Shown: positions 17,774 to 25,382 of the stretch, piece after piece | Position numbering within the stretch: position 1 is the first letter of the stretch | Layout of the letters: each line of letters begins with the position of its first letter | Source: JAIXWP01 sp964428835 | GTDB taxonomy: Bacteria > Bacteroidota > Bacteroidia > Flavobacteriales_D > Sanyastnellaceae | Direction of reading: 5' to 3' | Length of the DNA: 64,000 nt | Assembly: GCA_964428835.1 (NCBI GenBank) | Contig: CAYRZQ010000002.1 | Location: 1-64,000, forward strand | Translations under genes and position numbers: made by a program | The notes under the pieces: generated by a model | What the model was told of the DNA's origin: nothing | Seen by the model: only the letters and a program-made list of their open reading frames with translations | The model's database searches: none

Positions 17774-18016
17774 ATGAAACCAAGAAGAAAAGTAGGTTAC
17801 ATATTTATTGTAATTTCAATAATTTTGACTATTACGATTTTGGGACAAATTCCCGAGCTGGTTAGGACGATAATAGGCGTTTCCGAAGTATTCACTGGGA
17901 CTCAAGATAGTTATCAAATAGGTAAAGTAATTGGTTCTACACTATATTGGATAATTCATGTCGCTTTGACAATTGCATTATGGATCTATGGAAAACGATG
18001 GATAAGGCTCAAATAA
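17774..18016 (+). CDS. Small two-helix membrane protein
   Basis: An 80-residue protein not recognised. A basic N-terminus (KPRRKVG) is followed by a transmembrane segment at about 8-26, a polar loop with Asp and Ser, a second segment at about 52-70 and a basic end (GKRWIRLK). The charges suggest both termini on the cytoplasmic side. It has a plain ATG and sits among unrelated small accessory genes. Confidence 0.5.
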   Translation: MKPRRKVGYIFIVISIILTITILGQIPELVRTIIGVSEVFTGTQDSYQIGKVIGSTLYWIIHVALTIALWIYGKRWIRLK

Positions 18017-18067
18017 AATGAATGAATATCTATTTAGTAGACCAGTCAAACACCAATCCGCAGGCTA

Positions 18068-18652
18068 ATGGAGATAAAAGAAATCATAGGCAAGAAAATT
18101 ACCAATATCTACTCCCTAGTGCAAATGGAAGTTGACGGATTGGATAGTGGTGAGTGTTTCGTCGAACTCGATAACGAGACAATCATTGATATTCCTTTCG
18201 GCTTTAATGAAGAGATTAATATCAAGAAGTTAGATAAAAACGCAGAAAGCCTCTTTGCTGATCTGTCGGACTACCCTTTTTATCATGTCAATAAAGAAGG
18301 TAAGACGGTGGGCGAAATTGCTGCCAATTATCAAAGACAAAAAAGAACAATACTTAATAGACTGCGTAAAGCTTTGTTCGGTCAGGATATTACCGTTAAG
18401 GACTATCAACCATATAAAGTTGAATACAGAGAAAACAAATTAAAGAATTTAAAGGATAGAAAAATAGTTGACATTCTTTACTCTACTGATGATAACGAAA
18501 AAGGCTTGTTACTTCTTGACAATGGCTACATCATAACTGAAACTAATATTGCCCCGCATGGGACAGGACTAGCAGGACTTAATTTGTTTGAGGATGTAAA
18601 CGAATTAATACGATTAAAAGGAAATCACTATTTCAAACTCTCCGAATTTTAG
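18068..18652 (+). CDS. Hypothetical accessory protein
   Basis: A 194-residue soluble protein not assigned to a family. It begins with a KEIIGKKITNIYSLVQMEVD strand-rich stretch and closes with LLLLDNGYIITETNIAPHGT, a duplicated pattern of a short beta module around a basic linker (QRQKRTILNRLRKALFG). The two similar halves may be a repeated domain. No signal peptide or membrane segment is visible. The gene lies 51 bp after the small membrane protein on the same strand. Confidence 0.55.
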   Translation: MEIKEIIGKKITNIYSLVQMEVDGLDSGECFVELDNETIIDIPFGFNEEINIKKLDKNAESLFADLSDYPFYHVNKEGKTVGEIAANYQRQKRTILNRLRKALFGQDITVKDYQPYKVEYRENKLKNLKDRKIVDILYSTDDNEKGLLLLDNGYIITETNIAPHGTGLAGLNLFEDVNELIRLKGNHYFKLSEF

Positions 18653-18819
18653 GGGAGATTACAGAGCGATTCATGATGTATAGAATACACATCTTCGAAT
18701 TACTTCCGCTCAAGTCGTTGCCCCGCCCGTTCGTGACTTTCAATCTCTGCTAATCCTTTTTATTAAATGAACTCGTTATATTAGCCGTTGCTGCAGCGCA
18801 CAGCACAATTGCAAACAAA

Positions 18820-19386
18820 ATGGAACGATACGAATATTTTAAACTTTTTCATGATATATCGAAGGAAGATTACGACTTATTGATCAAAAAATTAAAGCCA
18901 AAATCTTTTAAGAAAGGCGACTTTATAACAGTTCCAGGTCAAATACAAAGTGAACTTTACTTTGTAAAAAGCGGTGTTCAAATTTCTTTCTTTGAAGCTG
19001 AGAAGAAAACACACGTAATTGCTTTTACCTATTCGCCTAACTTGTGCGCAATTCCTGAATCGTTTTCCTTTCAAAATCCTTCCAAATACTTTTTGACTTG
19101 TCTAACCGATAGCGAATTCGAATTCATTGCCTTTGACGATCTCCAAAAACTTTTTGATCAATCACAACAAATTGAACGTCTTTTCAGACGAATGACGGAA
19201 GCAATACTGGCAGGTATGATCAACCGCAATATTGAACTTCACAGTATGACGATTGAAGAGCGTTACAAAACTTTCTGCCAACGCAGCCCACATTTGCTTC
19301 AACTTGTTCCGCACAAATACATTGCCTCCTATTTGGGCATTGATCCTACCAATTTCAGCAAGTTGTTTAACACTGTGAAATTCTAA
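18820..19386 (+). CDS. Crp/Fnr family transcriptional regulator
   Basis: A 188-residue regulator of the same build as that at 1430: a cyclic-nucleotide-binding-like fold with FKKGDFITVPGQIQSELYFV, a linker with ERYKTFCQRSPHLLQLVPHK and a C-terminal helix-turn-helix YIASYLGIDPTNFSKLFN. The usual LSRIR in the recognition helix is replaced by FSKLF, which may mean a different operator. The alpha/beta hydrolase gene begins 65 bp downstream on the same strand and is its likely co-transcribed partner or target. Confidence 0.87.
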   Translation: MERYEYFKLFHDISKEDYDLLIKKLKPKSFKKGDFITVPGQIQSELYFVKSGVQISFFEAEKKTHVIAFTYSPNLCAIPESFSFQNPSKYFLTCLTDSEFEFIAFDDLQKLFDQSQQIERLFRRMTEAILAGMINRNIELHSMTIEERYKTFCQRSPHLLQLVPHKYIASYLGIDPTNFSKLFNTVKF

Positions 19387-19451
19387 TGTTGGTTTAGACC
19401 AAGATTAGTTCTCTATAGAGCTAAGACCTTTGCCATAAAAATTTTACAAGT

Positions 19452-20330
19452 ATGGCAAATCATTGGCTAGATAAATCAGAGTATCAGTTTTCATCAAACT
19501 ATTTTGACATTAACGGACAAAAGTTGCATTACATTGATGAGGGAAGTGGTGAAACTATTTTATTCGTTCACGGAACACCATCTTGGAGTTTTGACTATCG
19601 TAACATCATTAAAGAACTAAAACAGAATTACAGATGCATAGCCATCGACCACATAGGTTTTGGACTTTCTGACAAACCCGAACACTACGACTATTCAACG
19701 CAAAATCATAGCAAAACATTAGAAGAGTTTGTGCTCAATAATCAATTAAGCAACATAACACTTGTTGTTCACGACTTTGGTGGACCCATTGGATTAAATT
19801 TTGCAATTAGACATCCAGAAAAAATTAAAAACCTGATAATTCTAAACTCTTGGTTGTGGAGCAGCGAAAATGATCCGGACTATATAAAATTGAAGAAAAT
19901 ATTAAGAAGTCCTTTACTGCCCTTTCTCTATCGGTACTTAAACTTTTCGCCCAAGTTTATATTACCTCAATCATTCGGCGACACAAAACTTACCAAGCCA
20001 TTACTGCAGCAATATATTAAACCATTCGCTGACAGGAAACAGCGAAATGGAGCATTGGCATTTGCCAAATCATTGCTCAACGACCAAGCTTGGTTTGAAG
20101 AACTTTGGAGCAAAAGACAATCCATTTCTTACAAACCCACCTTATTTGTTTGGGGCATGAAAGACAATATTATAAGACCTCATAACCTTGATAAATTTCA
20201 ATCTGGATTTAGTAACTGCAAGACATTGAAATTAGACACCTGTGGACATTTTCCCCAGGAAGAACAACCAGAAAAAGTGACAAATGCTATCATTGAATTT
20301 TTGGCATCGATTCATCAGAAGAAGAGCTAG
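19452..20330 (+). CDS. Alpha/beta hydrolase with Asp nucleophile, haloalkane dehalogenase-like
   Basis: A 292-residue alpha/beta hydrolase without a signal peptide. The oxyanion-loop motif HGTPSW is at 40-45, the nucleophile elbow is VVHDFGG with Asp108, the acid is probably the Asp of WGMKDN and the base is the His of CGHFPQEEQP. An Asp nucleophile points to haloalkane dehalogenases or epoxide hydrolases. The Trp that follows the nucleophile in proven dehalogenases is Phe109 here, and the second halide-binding residue position in the HGxP loop is Thr. So halide release is not assured and the substrate is open. Confidence 0.82.
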   Translation: MANHWLDKSEYQFSSNYFDINGQKLHYIDEGSGETILFVHGTPSWSFDYRNIIKELKQNYRCIAIDHIGFGLSDKPEHYDYSTQNHSKTLEEFVLNNQLSNITLVVHDFGGPIGLNFAIRHPEKIKNLIILNSWLWSSENDPDYIKLKKILRSPLLPFLYRYLNFSPKFILPQSFGDTKLTKPLLQQYIKPFADRKQRNGALAFAKSLLNDQAWFEELWSKRQSISYKPTLFVWGMKDNIIRPHNLDKFQSGFSNCKTLKLDTCGHFPQEEQPEKVTNAIIEFLASIHQKKS

Positions 20331-20390
20331 ACTATATGATTGAACGCCTAAACGGAATAGATTGATGATAATATACATGAGTTAATAAAT

Positions 20391-20411
20391 AACGTCTGAC
20401 GTTAGCCTAAC
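20391..20411. other. Nested short palindromes after the hydrolase gene
   Basis: AACGTC-T-GACGTT directly overlaps GTTAG-C-CTAAC, sharing GTTAG. GACGTTAG recurs at 20968, followed by TAAC. Such nested dyads recall recombination sites, but no integrase is present and the core does not fit attC consensus well. Confidence 0.35.
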
Positions 20412-20508
20412 TAATAACTCCCCGTCAAAACCTCCATATTTATATGAGGATATATTCGCCTTTTTGCATAATCTCCAAACGTCCCAAAAAATCTCTTCAT
20501 TTCTCTAT

Positions 20509-20546
20509 TCCCGTTCCCTTTCCCTTTCCCTTTCCCGTTCCCGTTC
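20509..20546. repeat. Pyrimidine hexamer tract
   Basis: A run of ccgttccc and tttccc units on the plus strand, opening the 662-bp non-coding stretch 20331-20992. It resembles the polypyrimidine tails of the dispersed repeat elements described below. Confidence 0.6.
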
Positions 20547-20558
20547 TGATTCTTCGCG

Positions 20559-20648
20559 TTAGGGATCGCAGCGGAAATCCTTTTGTGAGCGTTAGCGAGC
20601 AAAAGATTGCAGCGTAGAGCCCGCCCCCGCGTTAGCGGGGAACGCCCG
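20559..20648. repeat. REP-like extragenic palindrome
   Basis: Starts ttagggatcgcagcggaaat, holds a CTTTTG...CAAAAG hairpin (20580-20605) and runs through agcgtagagcccg. This composition (gggat...gcggaaatcctttt...aaaagatt...agcccg) is common in intergenic regions of Flavobacteria-related genomes. It is followed by a second small dyad at gcgttagcggggaacgc. No transposase of the REP-associated type is in the window. Confidence 0.65.
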
Positions 20649-20664
20649 AAAGAGAATGCGTTGT

Positions 20665-20732
20665 TATCCCGACCCCGTAGGGTGTCGCATTTTGTGCGGG
20701 GGTATTATGTGCGATCCCCTACGGGGTCGATA
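20665..20732. repeat. Long imperfect inverted repeat
   Basis: The left arm 20665-20689 carries GACCCCGTAGGG and TCGCA; the right arm 20710-20732 carries TGCGATCCCCTACGGGGTC. About 20 bp can pair around a 20-nt loop. A short related dyad GACCCCTAACGGGGTC is in each of the three elements at 20746, 22274 and 23580. The long frame through this region is a repeat artefact, not a gene. Confidence 0.7.
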
Positions 20733-20745
20733 TGACGCACCACCC

Positions 20746-20918
20746 ATTTGCTACAAACGTTGGACCCCTAACGGGGTCTGGCACCGATCCCACAAAGTCG
20801 CTCCGTCGCTTTTGTCGCTCGTCGCCTTCAATGTCCCTCAGTCGCTTTTGTCGCTCGTCGCCTATCCCCTATTCCTACTCCTATTCCCTACTCCTACTCC
20901 CTTTTCCCTCTCCCCTCG
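20746..20918. repeat. Dispersed repeat element, copy 1, with polypyrimidine tail
   Basis: Begins tttgctacaaacgttggacc, includes the hairpin GACCCCTAACGGGGTC, then a block of gtcgct-type units (cgctccgtcgcttttgtcgc and gtcgccttcaatgt) that is partly duplicated. From 20863 it turns into tcctactcctattccctac repeats. Copies 2 and 3 at 22274 and 23580 are nearly identical over about 100 bp. Confidence 0.85.
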
Positions 20919-20935
20919 TAATTCAACTTACAAAA

Positions 20936-20967
20936 TTTGCTTAGTAAAAAAGAAATACTTACCTTTG
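20936..20967 (+). promoter_or_regulatory. Bacteroidota promoter of higBA
   Basis: A -33 TTTG at 20936-20939 and a -7 TACCTTTG at 20960-20967 are separated by 20 bp, a full match to the Bacteroidota consensus. Transcription should start near 20972, about 20 bp before the higB ATG. The short GTTAGTAAC dyad at the start site could be the HigA operator. Confidence 0.72.
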
Positions 20968-20992
20968 ACGTTAGTAACGCAAAGCAGAATTA

Positions 20993-21274
20993 ATGATTAA
21001 AAGTTTTGGCGATAAAGAATCTGAAAAAATTTGGAGTGGAAATCGCTCGAAAAAATTGCCAAACGAAATTCAAGATGTTGCGCGACGAAAATTAAGGATG
21101 TTAAATAACGCTCAAGACATTAATGACCTTCGAATTCCTCCAGCAAACAAACTGGAGAAATTAAAAGGTGATTTGAAAGAATACCACAGTATTCGAATTA
21201 ACAATCAATGGCGCATCATCTTTAAATGGACCAACAATGACGCATACGATATAAGTATAGTAGATTATCATTAA
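20993..21274 (+). CDS. higB: HigB-type RelE-superfamily toxin
   Basis: A 93-residue toxin of the HigB branch of the RelE superfamily, with MIKSFGDKESEKIWSGNRSK at the start, the ARRKLRMLNNAQDINDLRIP segment and RINNQWRIIFKWTNNDAYDI near the end. HigB enzymes cut mRNA on the ribosome. The conserved basic residues and terminal VDYH are kept, so it is likely active. It precedes its antitoxin by 10 bp, the reversed order typical of hig modules, and is driven by the promoter at 20936-20967. Confidence 0.93.
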   Translation: MIKSFGDKESEKIWSGNRSKKLPNEIQDVARRKLRMLNNAQDINDLRIPPANKLEKLKGDLKEYHSIRINNQWRIIFKWTNNDAYDISIVDYH

Positions 21275-21284
21275 AAGTACAGAT

Positions 21285-21584
21285 ATGAAAAAGCTCAGAA
21301 ATATTCATCCTGGAGAAATCCTACTTGAGGAGTTTTTAAAACCAATGGAAATCTCTGCTTATCGTTTGGCAAAGGAAACATTCCTCCCACAAACCCGCAT
21401 TTCTGAAATTATCAAGGGCAATAGAAGGATTACCGCTGATACGGCGATACGATTCGCTAAGTATTTCGGAACAAGCGCTAAGTTTTGGCTAGGTCTTCAA
21501 GATGATTACGATCTTGAAGAAGAAAAAAATCAAAAAGAAAAGGAGTTCAATAACATAAAACCAATAGAAGGAAACGCTGCGTAA
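21285..21584 (+). CDS. higA: HigA-type antitoxin
   Basis: A 99-residue helix-turn-helix antitoxin beginning LRNIHPGEILLEEFLKPMEI, the HigA signature, with the DNA-binding helices around SAYRLAKETFLPQTRISEII and the FWLGLQDDYDLE segment. It neutralises HigB by direct binding and represses the shared promoter. The C-terminal tail is charged and probably disordered. A 37-bp gap separates it from the convergent gene ending at 21622. Confidence 0.93.
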   Translation: MKKLRNIHPGEILLEEFLKPMEISAYRLAKETFLPQTRISEIIKGNRRITADTAIRFAKYFGTSAKFWLGLQDDYDLEEEKNQKEKEFNNIKPIEGNAA

Positions 21585-21621
21585 AAAACCTATTCTCTTT
21601 ACACATCTTAAAGAGCGCAAG

Positions 21622-22140
21622 TCAATGCAATTCTATAACACCTATTTCTGTTAGCCCTTCGTCTCCTTCAAAGTTTTCATAGACGCGTTTCAACTCAAGT
21701 TGTTTGACATCCATGCCGTATATTAGTGGCACCCCTTTGGAAGAACTTCGAAACAAATCATATTGCCGCGGTAATTCAGCCCACTCCAAGGTGAACATGT
21801 AAGCATCAATGATGATATTGTTACCATCAGTCTTTACAATTAAAATATCATGGAATTCCATTGGACTTTCAGCATATTTTTCTTCTCCACGATAAGTGGT
21901 AAGAAATTGATAATACTTAAATACACCCTTGACAGATTCGAAAACGGATTGTGGATTTTGTGCGCTAACAGAGTCCTCAAGACTCTTGTCGATATCTTGT
22001 AATTTCACGTAATCAAAATCTGCATGATCCGTTTGTTTTTGGAGAATGAAAATCCTTTTTGAATTCTCATTCGCCGCCCCCTGACCATAGGAGCAATAGG
22101 AATATACTATACCAAACCAAATGAGAAAAATAGTTTTCAT
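21622..22140 (-). CDS. Secreted hypothetical protein
   Basis: A 172-residue protein not recognised. Signal peptide residues 1-19 end in CSYGQ, so the mature protein is exported, with no lipobox. The mature part mixes acidic helices (QDIDKSLEDSVSAQNPQSV) with beta strands (ILIVKTDGNNIIIDAYMF, KRVYENFEGDEG) and has a charged end GVIELH. There is no T9SS domain. The gene stands alone; repeat elements lie just upstream, so its promoter must be within about 50 bp. Confidence 0.55.
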   Translation of the reverse strand: MKTIFLIWFGIVYSYCSYGQGAANENSKRIFILQKQTDHADFDYVKLQDIDKSLEDSVSAQNPQSVFESVKGVFKYYQFLTTYRGEEKYAESPMEFHDILIVKTDGNNIIIDAYMFTLEWAELPRQYDLFRSSSKGVPLIYGMDVKQLELKRVYENFEGDEGLTEIGVIELH

Positions 22141-22195
22141 CTCGCTTTTCTAATTATAATCATTCACTTCAAATATATGCCCCCGTCCCTCCGTC

Positions 22196-22450
22196 GCTTC
22201 CCCTATTCATTCTCCTACCCCCTACTCCTACTCCCTACTCCTATCCCCTATTCATTCCCCCCTCGCCCCTCTCATTCGCTACAAACGTTGGACCCCTAAC
22301 GGGGTCTGGGATCCATCCCACAAAGTCGCTCCGTCGCTTTTGTCGCCCGTCGCCTTCAATGTACCTCCGTCGCTTCACCCTTTCCCTATTCCCTATTCCC
22401 TATTCATTCTCCTACTCCTATCCCCTACCCCCTATCTCCTATTCCCCTAT
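22196..22450. repeat. Dispersed repeat element, copy 2, flanked by polypyrimidine arrays
   Basis: Polypyrimidine repeats (cccctattcattctcctacc and similar) lie at 22196-22262, the core at 22261-22376 (cctcgcccctctcattcgct, then acaaacgttgg, GACCCCTAACGGGGTC, gtcgctccgtcgcttttgtc), and a second pyrimidine array at 22377-22448. It fills the 324-bp gap between two minus-strand genes. No ORF of merit is present. Confidence 0.85.
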
Positions 22451-22464
22451 CGCTTTCACCAAAG

Positions 22465-23160
22465 CTACTGCTTTTGGTGCCATAAAAAGGGATTGATAAA
22501 TGTCTCAAAAGTTTCGCGATGATCTACTCCTCCCGATTGGTTATAATAAGTCCAAATTCCAAAAGGTTTTGAAATAGGCTTGATACAATCCATCATGAAT
22601 TTCTTTCCATCCAAATCATACCTCACTTCCTGAGTCGAATCCATGGCTGCGGCATAATATCCATCAATCTTTAATTGTCCGTCAGGATAATAATACTGAT
22701 AAGAACCTACTTTACAATAACTGCTTGCTGGTTGTGCTTCAATCAATGCGATGTTATAACTCTCCTTAAGCCGTCCATTCTCATAAAAATGCTGCCACTG
22801 TCCTATTGGATTATCCTCATAGTAATGCCCGATTGTTTTTATGCTACCCACTTCATAATACTCTATCCATTTACCGAATCGACTATAGGAATCAGTATAT
22901 ACCCTCCCCGCGAAAGAGCCTTCTACGAGGAGCTTATTTGTCTTTTTATTGTAATGCCGATATATCTCTACATCACGACTAATAAAGCACAAAAGATTAG
23001 TGTCTGCTTTTGGACTAAACCAATATCCACCAGAATCCGCTCTATAATTCACAATCAAATCAGGCACTATGAATGTTCCAAAGCAAGGGATATCCTCTTG
23101 ACTACTTGCGGTCTTAGAAAAAACAATAACAATCAAAACTATGAGCAACTTAATCTTCAT
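22465..23160 (-). CDS. Secreted MORN-like/YwqK-type repeat protein
   Basis: 231 residues from the ATG at 23160; a GTG two codons earlier overlaps the upstream stop, and a GTGGAG ribosome-binding-like sequence precedes the ATG. A signal peptide ends in TASSQ. The mature protein has degenerate MORN_2/YwqK modules: GKWIEYYEVGSIKTIGHYYE, GQWQHFYENGRLKESYN, GSYQYYYPDGQLKIDGYY and FGIWTYYNQSGG. Such repeats form a beta sheet and are often wrongly named antitoxins; a surface or periplasmic role is more likely. It overlaps the preceding gene's stop region and probably forms an operon with it. Confidence 0.72.
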   Translation of the reverse strand: MKIKLLIVLIVIVFSKTASSQEDIPCFGTFIVPDLIVNYRADSGGYWFSPKADTNLLCFISRDVEIYRHYNKKTNKLLVEGSFAGRVYTDSYSRFGKWIEYYEVGSIKTIGHYYEDNPIGQWQHFYENGRLKESYNIALIEAQPASSYCKVGSYQYYYPDGQLKIDGYYAAAMDSTQEVRYDLDGKKFMMDCIKPISKPFGIWTYYNQSGGVDHRETFETFINPFLWHQKQ

Positions 23161-23167
23161 CTCCACA

Positions 23168-23425
23168 TCACTTTTTAATTATGTATCTAGCCATTTTGAT
23201 TTGCGCGACTCTCCTCATTGACTCAAACTTCTCTTTCTCAACGGGATCTGTGGTACTATCAATTAACTCCTCATTAACAGGCAAGTTCCTTACTTTTTCC
23301 ATAACTCTACCATGAATGAAGAATATCGCGCCATCCTGAGCTGAACAACTTCGTCCACTAAATAGAAATAGAATTAATAAAGAATTTAGAAAAATTTGTC
23401 TTAGGCCATAAATCAAATTGAACAT
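23168..23425 (-). CDS. Small secreted hypothetical protein
   Basis: 85 residues from the ATG at 23425, which gives a good signal peptide (FNLIYGLRQIFLNSLLILFL to CSAQ). A longer start at 23461 would add twelve residues without merit for export. The mature part is about 55 residues, charged (MEKVRNLPVNEELIDSTTD, then KFESMRRV) and basic at its end. It lies a few bases upstream of the MORN-like gene, which suggests a joint function, but no family is recognised. Confidence 0.5.
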   Translation of the reverse strand: MFNLIYGLRQIFLNSLLILFLFSGRSCSAQDGAIFFIHGRVMEKVRNLPVNEELIDSTTDPVEKEKFESMRRVAQIKMARYIIKK

Positions 23426-23499
23426 TACAGTATAATTCAAAATTTCAGCATTTATTATCATTCACATCAAATATCTCCCCCCGTCCCTCAGTTGCTTTT

Positions 23500-23775
23500 G
23501 TACTATTCCCTCTTCCTATTCCTACTCCTATTTCCTATTCCCTCGCCGCTCTCATTCGCCCCACGCCCCTCACCCCTCTCATTCGCTACAAACGTTGGAC
23601 CCCTAACGGGGTCTGGCATCAATCCCACAAGGTCGCTCCGTAGCCTTCAATGTACCTCCGTCGCTCAGTCGCTCCGTCGCTTTTGTCGCTCGTCGCCTAT
23701 TCCTATTCCTATTTCCTATTCCCTATCCCCTATTCCTATTCCCTACTCCCTACTCCTATTCCCTTTCCCCTCACC
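23500..23775. repeat. Dispersed repeat element, copy 3, flanked by polypyrimidine arrays
   Basis: The order matches copy 2: pyrimidine array 23500-23543, a cctcgccgctctcattcgcc segment with an extra repeat, the conserved core 23580-23697, then the longest pyrimidine array 23698-23770. The core lacks part of the gtcgct block after 23636, so it is rearranged. The stop of the gene ending at 23771 abuts the last array. It fills the 309-bp gap without coding potential. Confidence 0.85.
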
Positions 23776-24190
23776 CCTCCCAAATAAAATGAACCCCCGT
23801 CTCTTCAATTATAATTTCATCCTTTCGCTGCAATTTGAATATGTTATCTGGATTTCCTAAAATTATGCCTCCAAGGATTAGCACTATTCCTGCAGTAACA
23901 AGCAAAAAGGCTGAGATCCTTTTTGAAAGATGAATGGGTACTATGAAACGGTGAAAACCATATACCACCAAAAACCAAAAACTAAAATAGATGACAATAT
24001 CTGCGATGAATTCTAAAGAGTAAATCTGAAGCGACATGGAAGTGTGCCAACCCCTACAAACATAAGGAAAAGGAAAACCCTTCAACACTTCATGCGGCCC
24101 ATCAATAAACGCCACATACCACCACTTTGTGACTGTCACAAACGATATAATCGTCAATGGTAAAACAAGTTTCCAAATGAGTTGTATCAT
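23771..24190 (-). CDS. Small multipass membrane protein
   Basis: 139 residues from the ATG at 24190 (MIQLIWKLVLPLTIISFVTV). The open frame continues upstream to 24286, but those 32 residues merely translate the 14-bp tandem repeat and are rejected. Three to four hydrophobic segments are visible, with a conserved-looking FPFPYVCRGWHTSMSLQIYS loop between the first and second. No family was recognised. The last codons and stop border a polypyrimidine array. Confidence 0.5.
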   Translation of the reverse strand: MIQLIWKLVLPLTIISFVTVTKWWYVAFIDGPHEVLKGFPFPYVCRGWHTSMSLQIYSLEFIADIVIYFSFWFLVVYGFHRFIVPIHLSKRISAFLLVTAGIVLILGGIILGNPDNIFKLQRKDEIIIEETGVHFIWEG

Positions 24191-24222
24191 ATACGAATAT
24201 AATTCAGAATTCGCAACTAACA

Positions 24223-24296
24223 ATTCGCAAGGACTAATTCGCAAGGACCAATTCGCAAGGACCAATTCGCAAGGACCAATTCGCAAGGACTAATTC
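24223..24296. repeat. 14-bp tandem repeat
   Basis: Five copies of attcgcaaggacca or attcgcaaggacta at 24223, 24237, 24251, 24265 and 24279, followed by a partial unit. It sits between the small membrane protein start and the murB stop, flanked by single aattgcgaat motifs. The unit is unlike the octamers and the GC-rich elements. Confidence 0.9.
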
Positions 24297-24343
24297 TAGA
24301 ATCCTACATTGCGAATTTCCAATTGCGAATCTCTTGTTCAGAA

Positions 24344-25366
24344 TCAGAGTATATTCACTTCCCGCTCGAGAGTGATATTGAACTTGCTTTGAATGTCAGC
24401 AATGATCGCCGAACTCAATTCGTACAACTCACGCCCAGTCGCACCTCCGTGATTGACCAACACCAAGGCTTGTCTGTCATGCACTCCATGTGTACCGAGC
24501 TTCTTGCCTTTCCAACCCGCCTGCTCGATCAACCAACCCGCCGGCACTTTCGCTATTTCTTCATCGATAGGATACAACGGCACTTGCGGATGTGTCTTTT
24601 TAATTTCATTGATAACATCATATCTCACCACAGGATTCTTGAAAAAACTTCCCGCATTTCCCAACTTCTTTGGATCCGGCAATTTTGATGTGCGTATCGC
24701 TATCACGGCTTGACTGATGGCCTTTATGGTCATCTTCTCCAATTTCATTTTATCCAACTCCTCTTGTATCGCGCCATAATCTGTTTTAAAAATAGGACGC
24801 TTGCGCAAACGGAATGTGACGTTCAAAATAATCCACTGATCCTTTTCCTTATTCTTAAAAACACTTTCACGATAACCGAATGAACATTCGGTAGCGTTGA
24901 ATTCCCTCACCACATGATCTTTCACGTGAAAGGCTTCCAATGCATGAAAAACGTCTTTTATTTCCACTCCATAAGCTCCAATATTCTGCATTGGACTCGC
25001 TCCCACATTTCCTGGAATAAGAGACAAATTCTCAACACCTGCCCATTCATTCTTGATACAATGCAAAACGAACTGATGCCAATTCTCGCCTGCTTGAGCC
25101 TTCACATAAAAATATTCGTTGTCTTCGCCTACAAGATCAACTCCCTTCAAGCGATTCAGCAAAACAGGTCGCTCTATATCTTTAGTGAAAAGTACATTGC
25201 TACCCCCGCCCAAAATGAGAGGATTTTCAGATCGATAAATATCTTCGCTCAATACTGCTCGAATATCTTCCAGGGTATTCGCTACAGTAAAATATTTTGC
25301 AGTGACGTCAATACCAAATGTATTGTACATCCGCATCGAAACGTTATGTTCTATGTTGATTGACAT
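24344..25366 (-). CDS. murB: UDP-N-acetylenolpyruvoylglucosamine reductase
   Basis: A 340-residue type I MurB. It reduces enolpyruvyl-UDP-GlcNAc to UDP-MurNAc with NADPH and FAD, an early step of peptidoglycan synthesis in the cytosol. The FAD-binding part has LILGGGSNVLFT and LSLIPGNVGASPMQNIGAYG; the catalytic Ser lies in KLGNAGSFFKNPVV and the Glu near the C-terminus in SKFNITLEREVNIL. A TAAATTTG element ends 4 bp before the ATG, so an internal promoter, possibly without a leader, could serve it in addition to the upstream gene 16 bp away. Confidence 0.96.
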   Translation of the reverse strand: MSINIEHNVSMRMYNTFGIDVTAKYFTVANTLEDIRAVLSEDIYRSENPLILGGGSNVLFTKDIERPVLLNRLKGVDLVGEDNEYFYVKAQAGENWHQFVLHCIKNEWAGVENLSLIPGNVGASPMQNIGAYGVEIKDVFHALEAFHVKDHVVREFNATECSFGYRESVFKNKEKDQWIILNVTFRLRKRPIFKTDYGAIQEELDKMKLEKMTIKAISQAVIAIRTSKLPDPKKLGNAGSFFKNPVVRYDVINEIKKTHPQVPLYPIDEEIAKVPAGWLIEQAGWKGKKLGTHGVHDRQALVLVNHGGATGRELYELSSAIIADIQSKFNITLEREVNIL

Positions 25367-25382
25367 GAGCCAAATTTATAGA

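Noticed and set aside
20656..21000. 114-residue frame before higB
   Set aside because: It runs through the inverted repeat, the dispersed element and the higBA promoter, and its residues are repeat-derived.
14859..21584. Integron cassette array
   Set aside because: Single small genes in one direction suggest it, but there is no integrase and no consistent attC-like site after each gene.
22465..23160. Antitoxin function for the YwqK-type protein
   Set aside because: It has a signal peptide and MORN-like repeats, and no toxin gene is adjacent.
23492..23860. 122-residue plus-strand frame
   Set aside because: It reads through the polypyrimidine arrays, giving low-complexity Pro/Ser/Leu sequence.
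24191..24286. N-terminal extension of the small membrane protein
   Set aside because: The 32 residues are the 14-bp array in translation; the ATG at 24190 fits a membrane protein start.
214..24296. CRISPR array
   Set aside because: None of the repeats has unique spacers between copies; units are 8, 14 or 32 bp and directly tandem, and no cas gene is present.
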